In this document: positions 36,630 through 45,616 of the stretch, one piece after another
How positions within the stretch are numbered: the first letter of the stretch is position 1
How the letters are laid out: the number at the start of each line of letters is the position of its first letter
DNA from: Candidatus Schekmanbacteria bacterium
GTDB taxonomy: Bacteria > Schekmanbacteria > GWA2-38-11 > J061
Direction of reading: 5' to 3'
DNA length: 64,000 nt
Assembly: GCA_016219965.1 (NCBI GenBank)
Contig: JACRJM010000004.1
Location: forward strand, 586,464-650,463
Notes under the pieces: model-generated
Database searches by the model: none
Seen by the model: only the letters and a program-made list of their open reading frames with translations
What the model was told of the DNA's origin: nothing
Position numbers and translations under genes: made by a program

Positions 36630-39056
36630 ATGAACCGCTATATCTGCATACATGGCCATTTTTATCAGCCTCCAAGGGAAAATCCCTGGCTTGACGAAGT
36701 GGAGAAACAGGAGTCCGCTCATCCATTCCATGACTGGAACGCAAGAATAACAGCCGAGTGCTATGCTCCAAACACAGCCTCCCGCATAGTTAATGAAAAA
36801 GAGAAGATAATAGACATGGTGAACAACTATGCGAAAATCAGCTTTAACTTCGGACCGACTCTTCTTACATGGATGGAAAGAAATAATCCTGAGATTTACA
36901 GTGCGATAATTGAAGCTGACATCCTTAGCAGGACCTTCTATTCAGGACATGGCTCAGCCATAGCACAGACCTATAACCATATGATTCTGCCTCTTGCAAA
37001 CACCAGGGATAAACGGACGCAGGTTATTTGGGGTATCAGGGATTTTGAATACCGTTTTGGAAGAAAACCTGAGGGGATGTGGCTGGCAGAAACAGCAGTA
37101 GATCTTGAAAGCCTCGATATTATGGCTGAGCAGGGGATTATATTCACCATATTGTCCCCGCGTCAGGCAAAGCAGGTCAGAAGGATTGGAGATGAAAAAT
37201 GGCGTGATGTAAGCGGGGGAAGCATCGACCCCAGGATGCCTTATGTATGCAGGCTCCCTTCGGGAAGAAACATGAATATCTTTTTCTACAGTGGACAAAT
37301 AGCACAGGAAGTTGCCTTCGGGGGACTGCTTAATAATGGTGAAGGGTTTGCAAAAAGGCTTTGCTCCGTATTTTCTGAACATAACCATACACCTGAGATG
37401 TCACATGTTGCTACTGATGGGGAATCATATGGTCATCATCACCGTTTCGGGGATATGGCTCTAGCTTATTGTCTTCGTTACATTGAGTCGCACAATCTGG
37501 CTAAGATTACTGTCTACGGGGAATTTTTGGAAATAAACCCTCCTAACCATGAGGTCGAGATATACGAGAATTCTTCGTGGAGCTGTGCTCATGGTGTTGA
37601 ACGCTGGAAAAGCAACTGCGGATGTAACACGGGGATGCACAGCAAATGGAACCAGGCATGGCGGGCGCCTCTCAGGGAATCTCTCGACTGGCTGAGAAAC
37701 AAGATAATACCGGTATACGAAACAGGAATTTCCAAATACCTTGAGTCCGCATCTGCTGCCCGTGATGACTATATCTGGGTAATATTGAATCGCAGTGAAG
37801 ACAATGTGGAGAATTTTTTCAAAAGGCATGCAAGAAAAAAACTCAAAGATAATGAAAAATCAATAGTTCTCAAACTGCTTGAGATGGAAAGACATTCCAT
37901 GCTCATGTACACAAGCTGCGGGTGGTTTTTTGATGAAGTGTCAGGGATTGAAACCGTCCAGATCATCCAATATGCAGACCGCGCTATGCAGCTTGCCGAG
38001 AGCATTTCAGGCGCATCATTGGAATCACTTTTCGCGAAGAAACTTTCGCATGTCCCGAGCAATATAGTCAAATACGGGAATGCAAAACATGTTTATGGAA
38101 ATTTCGTAAAGACAGCTCGCGTCGATCTTTTAAGGGTAGCTGCACACTATACAATAACGTCACTATTTGAGGACTATCCTGAAGAAGCAAAAATATACTG
38201 CTACAATGTTACATCGAAGACAAATGATAAACTTAATAAAGGCAAGCTGAAATATGCAGCCGGACAGGCTCTGCTGCAATGTGAAATCACCTGGGATAAG
38301 AGCGAGATAAGTTTTGCTGTTGTGCATCCCGGAGACCATAATCTTCTTTGCGGAATAAGCACGGATATGACAGCAAATGAGTATATCGAAATCTGCAGTA
38401 AGGTAAGAGCTGCTTTTGACAGCGGGAACATAATAAAAGTCCTGAATCTCATTGACAGCAATTTTGGCCTGCAAACCTATTCGCTGAAGCATCTCTTTAA
38501 AGACAAACAGCAGGCTGTCTTGCAGCAGATAATGGAAGACACTGAAGAAGAGATTGATGATTATTACCATCAGATATTTGAATATTATTCTCCCATAGTC
38601 CACTATCTGAGAAAAAGCAGGATGGAACTGCCAAAAGGTATCTATACTGCAGTAGAACATGTTTTAAACTGTAAGCTGAAGAAAGTTCTTGAGAGCAAAA
38701 TGCCGGACATTGAAGATCTTAAAAACGCTATCTCAGAAATAGAGCAGCTTGATCTTGAGATTGAGGGCACAACATTAAGTTTCGCTGCAAACATGAAAAT
38801 AAGCGAACTCATGGGAAAATTATCAAAGGACGCAGAAAATATCAGCTTAATGGAGAATATAGAAGAAGTAATAAAATTGCTGAATGGACTTCCGCTTATA
38901 CTTGATCTCTGGAAAGCGCAGAACATTTGCTTTAAGATATGGAGACAGAAATCAGGAGAGATGAAAAACAGGGCGGAAAAGAATGACAGGAAAGCAACTG
39001 TCTGGATAACGCGTTTTAAAAGCCTCGGAGATTACCTTGATGTAAATATAGAATAG
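36630..39056 (+). CDS. GH57 glycoside hydrolase with DUF3536
   Basis: The 808-residue enzyme has an N-terminal GH57 barrel beginning CIHGHFYQPPRENPW. The likely nucleophile is E154 in MWLAETAVD and the acid/base D263 in ATDGESYGHHH. The C-terminal half is the DUF3536 helical region. GH57 proteins include alpha-amylases, 4-alpha-glucanotransferases and branching enzymes; this DUF3536 type is not clearly characterised. The gene follows glgB by 3 bases, so it probably trims or rearranges glycogen or maltodextrin in the cytoplasm. No signal peptide is present. Confidence 0.9.
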   Translation: MNRYICIHGHFYQPPRENPWLDEVEKQESAHPFHDWNARITAECYAPNTASRIVNEKEKIIDMVNNYAKISFNFGPTLLTWMERNNPEIYSAIIEADILSRTFYSGHGSAIAQTYNHMILPLANTRDKRTQVIWGIRDFEYRFGRKPEGMWLAETAVDLESLDIMAEQGIIFTILSPRQAKQVRRIGDEKWRDVSGGSIDPRMPYVCRLPSGRNMNIFFYSGQIAQEVAFGGLLNNGEGFAKRLCSVFSEHNHTPEMSHVATDGESYGHHHRFGDMALAYCLRYIESHNLAKITVYGEFLEINPPNHEVEIYENSSWSCAHGVERWKSNCGCNTGMHSKWNQAWRAPLRESLDWLRNKIIPVYETGISKYLESASAARDDYIWVILNRSEDNVENFFKRHARKKLKDNEKSIVLKLLEMERHSMLMYTSCGWFFDEVSGIETVQIIQYADRAMQLAESISGASLESLFAKKLSHVPSNIVKYGNAKHVYGNFVKTARVDLLRVAAHYTITSLFEDYPEEAKIYCYNVTSKTNDKLNKGKLKYAAGQALLQCEITWDKSEISFAVVHPGDHNLLCGISTDMTANEYIEICSKVRAAFDSGNIIKVLNLIDSNFGLQTYSLKHLFKDKQQAVLQQIMEDTEEEIDDYYHQIFEYYSPIVHYLRKSRMELPKGIYTAVEHVLNCKLKKVLESKMPDIEDLKNAISEIEQLDLEIEGTTLSFAANMKISELMGKLSKDAENISLMENIEEVIKLLNGLPLILDLWKAQNICFKIWRQKSGEMKNRAEKNDRKATVWITRFKSLGDYLDVNIE

Positions 39057-39069
39057 AAAATAAAAAATC

Positions 39070-41643
39070 ATGGAATTAAATGTACGAAAAAATATTGCGC
39101 GTACTGTTGCCCCATTGGCAGGTATAATATTATTTACTGCAGCACTTTTTGTTATTCACGGCGAGCTTCAAAAATACCACTATAGCGAGATATTGAAAAG
39201 CTTCAAGGAACTTCCGGGCATGATTATTCTATCTGCCATCGGCCTTACTGCTGTAAGCTATTTTGTTTTGACGTTTTACGATACTCTTTCTTTCAGATAC
39301 ATCAGGAACAGCCTTCCTTATCCAAAGATATCAGCAGCATCGTTTATAGGATATGCATTCAGTAATAATATAGGGCTTGCTGCGCTTACAGGAGGTTCTG
39401 TCCGCTACAGACTTTACTCGGGGTGGGGATTGACAGCCATAGAAATCGCTAACATCGTTGCATTTAACACTATAACCTTCTGGCTTGGATTCCTTATTGT
39501 GGGTGGTACGGTATTTCTTACGGAGCCGATCCAACTGCCGCCATCAATTGCATCTCTTCCATTTAATTCAATTAAACTTCTTGGCCTGTTTTTCCTGTCG
39601 GTTGTTATTTGTTATTTTCTCGTATGTCTCATAATAAGAAGAGCCCCTATCAGGATAAAAGAATGGGATTTCCCAATCCCGTCAGTCAGGTTTGCAATTG
39701 CACAGTTTGCAGTTTCATCTCTGGACTGGATGATCGCAGGAGGGACACTCTATATCCTTCTTCCTTCAGGCACCGGCATGACATTTCAGAAGTTTCTTGC
39801 CATATTCATGTTAGCCCAGATTGCAGGACTTGTAAGCCAAGTCCCCGGAGGAATCGGAGTGTTCGAATCAATAATGCTTTATTTCTTTACAAGCTATGCT
39901 GATGCTTCAACAGTGTTTGGAGCTCTTATGGCATACAGGGCGATTTATTATCTTATGCCATTTGCAGCGGCAGCTTTTATGCTTGGAGCTTATGAATTAT
40001 ATCAGAGAAAAGAGGAGGTAAAACGGTTTTCCGGTGTCATGGGTAATATCCTGCCGGGTTTCGTTCCACATTTACTTGCTGTCGCAACGTTTGTATCGGG
40101 AGCAGTTCTTCTCTTTTCCGGAGCGATACCATCTGTTGACTGGCGGTTAACATGGATTAAGGATTTAGTACCGCTCCCCCTACTTGAGATATCTCATTTT
40201 CTTGGGAGTATTGCCGGGTTGCTTCTGCTTATTATCGCATGGGGTATTTTTCACAGGCTTGATGCTGCCTATTTAATCACCGCAGTGCTCCTTTCCGCAG
40301 GTGTTATTTTTTCACTTGTTAAAGGATTCGACTATGAAGAAGCGATTCTGCTGACGCTTGTATTGGCAGCGCTTATCCCCTGCCGCAGAAATTTTTACCG
40401 CAAGACTTCACTATTACGCCAGCGTTTTACCTTTGCCTGGACGGCCTCTATAATAGTAGTTCTTATAGCATCTGTTTGGCTGCTGCTTTTTTCACATAAG
40501 CATGTTGAATATTCCAATGAACTTTGGTGGCAGTTCAGCTTGTCCGGTGATGCGCCGCGCTCGCTTCGTGCAATCGCCGGTGTTATCGGACTTGCGTTTT
40601 TTTTCGGTGCTGCGAGTTTGTTCCGTTCATCAAAACCTCTACCTGAACTTCCTGAACAGGAAAAGATGAGCAGTGTACGCGCCATTGTTAAAAATGCAAA
40701 AAACGCATCCGCAAATCTAGCACTTCTTGGTGATAAGTCTTTTCTATTTAGCGAAAGCGGCAGAGCTTTTATTATGTACGCTGTAGAAGGAAACAGTTGG
40801 ATTGCGTTAGGTGATCCTGTAGGAGATGAAGAGGAAAAAGCTGAGCTTGTCTGGAGATTCCGTGAAAAGTCTGATTATTTCAATGCATGGCCGGTCTTTT
40901 ACCAGATAAGCGATGAGAATCTTTATTTATATATTGAGCTTGGGCTAACGTTTTATAAGCTTGGAGAAGAGGGGAGGGTTAATCTGACGGAGTTTTCTCT
41001 TGAAGGAAAAGATTTTAAGGGACTGAGGCACACCCATAATAAACTGGAGAAGGAGGGATGGTCATTTGAGATTTTAGGCATTGAAAACGTAATCCAGATA
41101 ATGCCGCGCTTTCGGGAAATATCCAGCTCATGGCTTGCTGAAAAAAATACCCGGGAAAAAAGATTTTCCCTCGGTTATTTTAATGAGTCATACATAATGG
41201 AATTCCCGGCAGTCATAGTAAAAAAAGAAGAACAGGTTGTTGCCTTTGCAAATGTTTTTGAAAGCGCTGGCAAAGAAGAACTAACCATAGACCTTATGAG
41301 ATATGATTCAAATGCTCCTCCCGGCGTAATGGATTATCTTTTCGTGTCTCTCATGCTCTGGGGGAAAAAAGAAGGTTATGCATGGTTTAACCTTGGCATG
41401 GCGCCTCTTTCAGGTTTCAATAACAGAAAGCTTTCGCCGTTATGGAACCGCCTGGGAGCACTGATATTCGTACATGGAGAACACTTTTACAATTTCCAGG
41501 GTCTTCGCCAGTATAAGGAAAAATTTCATCCAGAATGGTCACCGCGATATCTTGCATCGCCAGGTGGTCTTGCATTTCCGAGGGTTCTTGCTAATATTGC
41601 TGCACTGGTTTCAGGGGGGATAAAGGGGGTTATTTCAAAATGA
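39070..41643 (+). CDS. mprF: Phosphatidylglycerol lysyltransferase/flippase
   Basis: Bifunctional membrane enzyme of 857 residues. The N-terminal part (about 1-530) holds around 14 hydrophobic helices, the flippase. The C-terminal part (about 545-845) is the DUF2156 synthetase, which transfers lysine from Lys-tRNA to phosphatidylglycerol. The signature GLRQYKEKFHPEW near the end and FNLGMAPLSG are intact. Lys-PG lowers membrane negative charge and protects against acid and cationic peptides. The acvB gene overlaps by 4 bases; the mprF(lpiA)-acvB pairing is known in Rhizobium and Agrobacterium. Confidence 0.92.
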   Translation: MELNVRKNIARTVAPLAGIILFTAALFVIHGELQKYHYSEILKSFKELPGMIILSAIGLTAVSYFVLTFYDTLSFRYIRNSLPYPKISAASFIGYAFSNNIGLAALTGGSVRYRLYSGWGLTAIEIANIVAFNTITFWLGFLIVGGTVFLTEPIQLPPSIASLPFNSIKLLGLFFLSVVICYFLVCLIIRRAPIRIKEWDFPIPSVRFAIAQFAVSSLDWMIAGGTLYILLPSGTGMTFQKFLAIFMLAQIAGLVSQVPGGIGVFESIMLYFFTSYADASTVFGALMAYRAIYYLMPFAAAAFMLGAYELYQRKEEVKRFSGVMGNILPGFVPHLLAVATFVSGAVLLFSGAIPSVDWRLTWIKDLVPLPLLEISHFLGSIAGLLLLIIAWGIFHRLDAAYLITAVLLSAGVIFSLVKGFDYEEAILLTLVLAALIPCRRNFYRKTSLLRQRFTFAWTASIIVVLIASVWLLLFSHKHVEYSNELWWQFSLSGDAPRSLRAIAGVIGLAFFFGAASLFRSSKPLPELPEQEKMSSVRAIVKNAKNASANLALLGDKSFLFSESGRAFIMYAVEGNSWIALGDPVGDEEEKAELVWRFREKSDYFNAWPVFYQISDENLYLYIELGLTFYKLGEEGRVNLTEFSLEGKDFKGLRHTHNKLEKEGWSFEILGIENVIQIMPRFREISSSWLAEKNTREKRFSLGYFNESYIMEFPAVIVKKEEQVVAFANVFESAGKEELTIDLMRYDSNAPPGVMDYLFVSLMLWGKKEGYAWFNLGMAPLSGFNNRKLSPLWNRLGALIFVHGEHFYNFQGLRQYKEKFHPEWSPRYLASPGGLAFPRVLANIAALVSGGIKGVISK

Positions 41644-43037
41644 GACGGTTGATTTATTTTTTAATTAGCTTCTTCATTCTTTCAGCGACAGCCTATGCGG
41701 GTGAAGAAACATTGAAATTCGGGCGCTTTGGGAATGTAATGATTTACCGCAATTCCCTGAAGCCATCACATGTTGTTCTTTTTGTCTCGGGTGATGGGGG
41801 ATGGAATCTTGGTGTTATAGATATGGCGAAGTCGCTTTCAGCACTTGACGCTATTGTTGTGGGAATAGACATCACGCATTACATGAAAGAGCTTAGGAAC
41901 ACAGATGAAAAATGTTCTTATCCTGCCGCTGATTTTGAATTGCTGAGTAAATTCATTCAAAAACATTATGATTTTCCTAAATATGAACCGCCAGTCCTTG
42001 TCGGTTATTCATCGGGTGCTACCCTTGTTTATGCTGTCCTTGTTCAGGCCCCAACAGGTACATTCCAGGGTGCCATAAGCCTCGGCTTCTGTCCTGATCT
42101 CCCTCTTGACAGGCCATTGTGCCGCGGAAGCGGACTTGAATGGAAGTCTGGTCCAAAGGGGAAAGGCTATTCATTTCTTCCTTTCCATGAACTTAAAACA
42201 CCATGGATTGCTCTTCAGGGAGAAATTGACATGGTTTGCGATGCTAAAGCTACCGAGCTATTTGTAAAGCAGGTTGGAGAGGGGAAATTAATATCACTTC
42301 CTAATGTAGGGCATGGTTTTTCTGTACCCAAAAACTGGATGCCGCAGTTTAAGGAGGCGTTTACAGGTTTATTCAATAAACCTAAACAGATGGTTGAAAA
42401 ATCAGAATCCGGAGACATAAGCGATCTTCCTGTTGTTGAAGTTATGCCGTCAATCCCGGAATCAGGAAAAAGAATGGCTATAATGGTTTCAGGCGACGGC
42501 GGTTGGGCCGGGATTGACCGTGAGCTTGCCGGTGCACTTGCTGCAAAAGGTATCCCTGTCGCAGGAGTTGATTCCCTTCAGTATTTCTGGAAGCCAAAGA
42601 ATCCGGAGATTGCTGCCAATGATCTTGAAAGGATAATAAAGCATTATCTTAATTTATGGGGAAAAGAGCGGATAGTGATTGTCGGCTACTCGCTTGGAGC
42701 TGATGTCATTCCATTTATGATAACAAGGCTTTCCTCTGAAGTGTCGGAGAAGATAGAGCTGATAGCTCTTCTTGGTCCGGAGCATACTGCTGATTTTGAG
42801 TTTCATATCACTGACTGGATAGGGTTATCTCCGCAGTTAAATTTGCACCCCCTTCTTCCAGAGCTTAAGAAAATAAAGAATATAAAAATACTTTGCTTTT
42901 ACGGAGATGAAGAGAAAGATTCTCTTTGCAGAGATATAGACATAGCTATAGCAAAACCGATGCGCCTTGAAGGTGGACATCATTTCGGCGGCAACTACCA
43001 ATTCATCGCTGATTCAATACTAAATGAATTAAAATAA
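41640..43037 (+). CDS. acvB: AcvB/VirJ-family lysyl-phosphatidylglycerol hydrolase
   Basis: Exported 465-residue protein with a signal peptide (about 1-20) and two alpha/beta-hydrolase halves, each starting with VSGDGGW. Nucleophile motifs are GYSSGA with S124 and GYSLGAD with S351. A C-terminal histidine in EGGHHFGGNY completes a triad for the second half. In Agrobacterium, AcvB is a periplasmic hydrolase that removes lysine from Lys-PG, counterbalancing the synthase. The ATGA overlap with mprF shows coupled expression. The gene ends at a terminator shared with the convergent hppA. Confidence 0.88.
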   Translation: MRRLIYFLISFFILSATAYAGEETLKFGRFGNVMIYRNSLKPSHVVLFVSGDGGWNLGVIDMAKSLSALDAIVVGIDITHYMKELRNTDEKCSYPAADFELLSKFIQKHYDFPKYEPPVLVGYSSGATLVYAVLVQAPTGTFQGAISLGFCPDLPLDRPLCRGSGLEWKSGPKGKGYSFLPFHELKTPWIALQGEIDMVCDAKATELFVKQVGEGKLISLPNVGHGFSVPKNWMPQFKEAFTGLFNKPKQMVEKSESGDISDLPVVEVMPSIPESGKRMAIMVSGDGGWAGIDRELAGALAAKGIPVAGVDSLQYFWKPKNPEIAANDLERIIKHYLNLWGKERIVIVGYSLGADVIPFMITRLSSEVSEKIELIALLGPEHTADFEFHITDWIGLSPQLNLHPLLPELKKIKNIKILCFYGDEEKDSLCRDIDIAIAKPMRLEGGHHFGGNYQFIADSILNELK

Positions 43038-43038
43038 A

Positions 43039-43069
43039 AAAGGGCAGGATAATTATACTCCTGCCCTTT
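43039..43069. terminator. Terminator between acvB and hppA
   Basis: Perfect 11-base arms (AAAGGGCAGGA / TCCTGCCCTTT) flank a 9-base loop. The T-run is longer on the minus strand (TTTTTTATTTT), so it mainly ends hppA but can serve the convergent acvB operon too. Confidence 0.88.
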
Positions 43070-43087
43070 GTAAGGTCTGTTAATTAT

Positions 43088-45361
43088 TTAAATAAACAGC
43101 GGTGCCAGAACCAGTGTTATTGTTGAAAGGAGCTTTATCAGGACGTGAAGTGAAGGTCCCGCTGTATCCTTGAATGGGTCGCCAACTGTATCGCCGACTA
43201 CTGCTGCCTTGTGAGCATCTGATTTTTTTCCGCCATAATGGCCGTCTTCGATGAATTTCTTTGCATTGTCCCATGCGCCTCCACCGTTGTTCAGGAATGT
43301 AGCCATTAGTATTCCTACTATGGTGCCTACCATAAGAAGCGCTGCAACGGCTTCTGCGGCAATGAGCGGATCAACGCTGGTGATAAACATCCTGAATATC
43401 AACCCTACAGTAATAGGCATGAACACTGCAAGCAATCCAGGGAGAACCATTTCTCTAAGCGCTGCCTTTGTGACTATGTCAACGCATCTTCCATAATCAG
43501 GTTCCTGCGTGAAATTCATTATGCCCGGTTTTTCCTTGAACTGTGCCCTGACGTCGCCTATGACAGCGTATGCTGCACGTCCAACCGCACGGATGGCAAG
43601 AGACGAGAAGAGAAACACAAGCATTGCCCCCAAAAGACCGCCTACAAAAACTTCAGGTTTGCTTATATCAACTTTAAAGGGGAATGATTCTTCCTTGCCG
43701 GAATAAAGCTTTACTTCGTCCATGTATGCAGAGAAGAGAAGGAATGCAGCAAGAGCCGCTGAACCTATGGCATAACCTTTTGTAAGAGCCTTTGTAGTAT
43801 TGCCTACTGCATCGAGCCTGTCAGTTTTTTTCCTGATTGCTTCAGGCTGGCGGCTCATCTCTACTATTCCGCCTGCATTGTCAGTGATAGGTCCGAAGGT
43901 GTCCATTGCAAGGATGAATGCTGCTGTTGCAAGCATACCCATTGTTGCGACTGCTGTTCCGAAAAGTCCTGCATTTACTCCATGTCCGGCTGCATCTACA
44001 GGGAAAGCATTCAACCCGATATAGTATGATGAAAGTATCGCTGCCGAGATTGCAATCGTCGGAAGAGCGGTACATTCAAGCCCGACTGATATTCCTGTTA
44101 TTATATTTGTTGCAGCGCCTGTCTGCGATGCCTTTGCAATTTCCTGTACAGGCCTGTATTTATGCTCTGTGTAATACTGTGTGATGAATACGAAGGCAAC
44201 GGATGTCAAAACCCCGATTACTCCGCAGAGGAAGAAGTGCCACCATGCATCAGGCGCTTCATTGCTGTAAAGCAGCCAGCGTGATGAAAGTCCGAACAAT
44301 GCCATTGCTATAACGACGGCTATATAATAACCGCGGTTCAACGCCTGCATAGGGTCAAGTTTTTCTTCCTTATCCATCTTTACTGCCATTATGCCAATAA
44401 TTGATGCGATTATTCCGAAGGCGCGGGAAATAAGAGGGAACATCATGACTGCTATTGAACCGAGGGCGAATGGAAATCCGCCTGCTTCAGCCCTTGTTGC
44501 CAGAGTTGCTCCCAATATCATTGCGCCGATGTTTTCAGCCGCTGTTGATTCGAAGAGGTCGGCGCCCCTGCCTGCGCAATCGCCTACGTTGTCGCCAACA
44601 AGGTCTGCGATAACTGCGGGGTTGCGGGGATCGTCTTCCGGGATTCCTGCTTCTACTTTTCCTACAAGATCTGCTCCTACGTCTGCAGCCTTAGTATAAA
44701 TTCCGCCTCCAAGCTGTGCAAAAAGAGCAACGAATGATGCACCGAATCCGTAGCCCACTATCATTAATGGTATATGGATTGGATCTTTGCCGAGAGAAAG
44801 GAGTATTGCGTAAAGACCGCCGACACCGAGAAGACTCATTGCAACAACTAAAAGTCCAGATACTGCTCCAGCCCTTAGTGCTGTCTGAAGTGCGTCGTTA
44901 AGGCTCTTCAATGCCGCTGAAGCTGTCCTTATGTTTGCCCTGATTGATATCCACATTCCTATATAGCCGGCTATGAGCGAACATCCTGCACCGAATATAA
45001 AAGATAGGGAAACCCAGAACGCAAGTTCAAGGGCAGTGGGTACCGGATCAAAATCATGATGGCTGCGAACAAACCCGTAAAGAACAAAAATCAGTACGGT
45101 AACCGCTATTGCGAGGTAGATGATAGTCGCGTTCTGCCTGCGGAGGAACGCCTCAGCGCCCTGTTTGATGGCATCGCTGATTTTCATCATTTCAGGTTTT
45201 CCAGTGTCCTTTTTCATGACCCAGCTTGCAAGATATGCTGAAAAACCGAGTCCGATGGCGCTGAAGATCAGTACGATCGCGATAAAAAGAAGTGAATTCT
45301 CGCTCCCTGATTTCGTCGCCTGAATCATTAAGTTTGCTGCCTGTGGTACTAAATCAATCAT
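43088..45361 (-). CDS. hppA: Membrane proton-pumping pyrophosphatase, K+-independent type
   Basis: HppA hydrolyses pyrophosphate and pumps H+ (some relatives Na+) across the membrane. The 757 residues have about 16 helices and the catalytic region DVGADLVGKVE ... DNVGDCAGRGADLFES. The motif GNTTKA has lysine where potassium-dependent enzymes have alanine, which marks a K+-insensitive enzyme. A GGGAG site precedes the ATG. It is a single gene, convergent with acvB. Pyrophosphate-driven pumping suits an energy-limited anaerobe. Confidence 0.95.
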   Translation of the reverse strand: MIDLVPQAANLMIQATKSGSENSLLFIAIVLIFSAIGLGFSAYLASWVMKKDTGKPEMMKISDAIKQGAEAFLRRQNATIIYLAIAVTVLIFVLYGFVRSHHDFDPVPTALELAFWVSLSFIFGAGCSLIAGYIGMWISIRANIRTASAALKSLNDALQTALRAGAVSGLLVVAMSLLGVGGLYAILLSLGKDPIHIPLMIVGYGFGASFVALFAQLGGGIYTKAADVGADLVGKVEAGIPEDDPRNPAVIADLVGDNVGDCAGRGADLFESTAAENIGAMILGATLATRAEAGGFPFALGSIAVMMFPLISRAFGIIASIIGIMAVKMDKEEKLDPMQALNRGYYIAVVIAMALFGLSSRWLLYSNEAPDAWWHFFLCGVIGVLTSVAFVFITQYYTEHKYRPVQEIAKASQTGAATNIITGISVGLECTALPTIAISAAILSSYYIGLNAFPVDAAGHGVNAGLFGTAVATMGMLATAAFILAMDTFGPITDNAGGIVEMSRQPEAIRKKTDRLDAVGNTTKALTKGYAIGSAALAAFLLFSAYMDEVKLYSGKEESFPFKVDISKPEVFVGGLLGAMLVFLFSSLAIRAVGRAAYAVIGDVRAQFKEKPGIMNFTQEPDYGRCVDIVTKAALREMVLPGLLAVFMPITVGLIFRMFITSVDPLIAAEAVAALLMVGTIVGILMATFLNNGGGAWDNAKKFIEDGHYGGKKSDAHKAAVVGDTVGDPFKDTAGPSLHVLIKLLSTITLVLAPLFI

Positions 45362-45616
45362 ATCTCATATCTCCCATATTAATGGATTAACTTAGAATCT
45401 CACGATGTGATTTTCTACCCTAAAACAATCTGTAAAAGAGGATGCTGTATAATATCCTGAAGAGAAAAAGTCAAAACAAAAATGTGGGAATTTTCAGTCT
45501 CTTTATTAACTGCTTAAAGAATAATGACGTGTAACAATTCGCACATCAAAAAAAAGATTAAAATGGTAAGGTTTTAACATCGATAAGAGTTTATAATATT
45601 TGTTAGGAAATATCTG

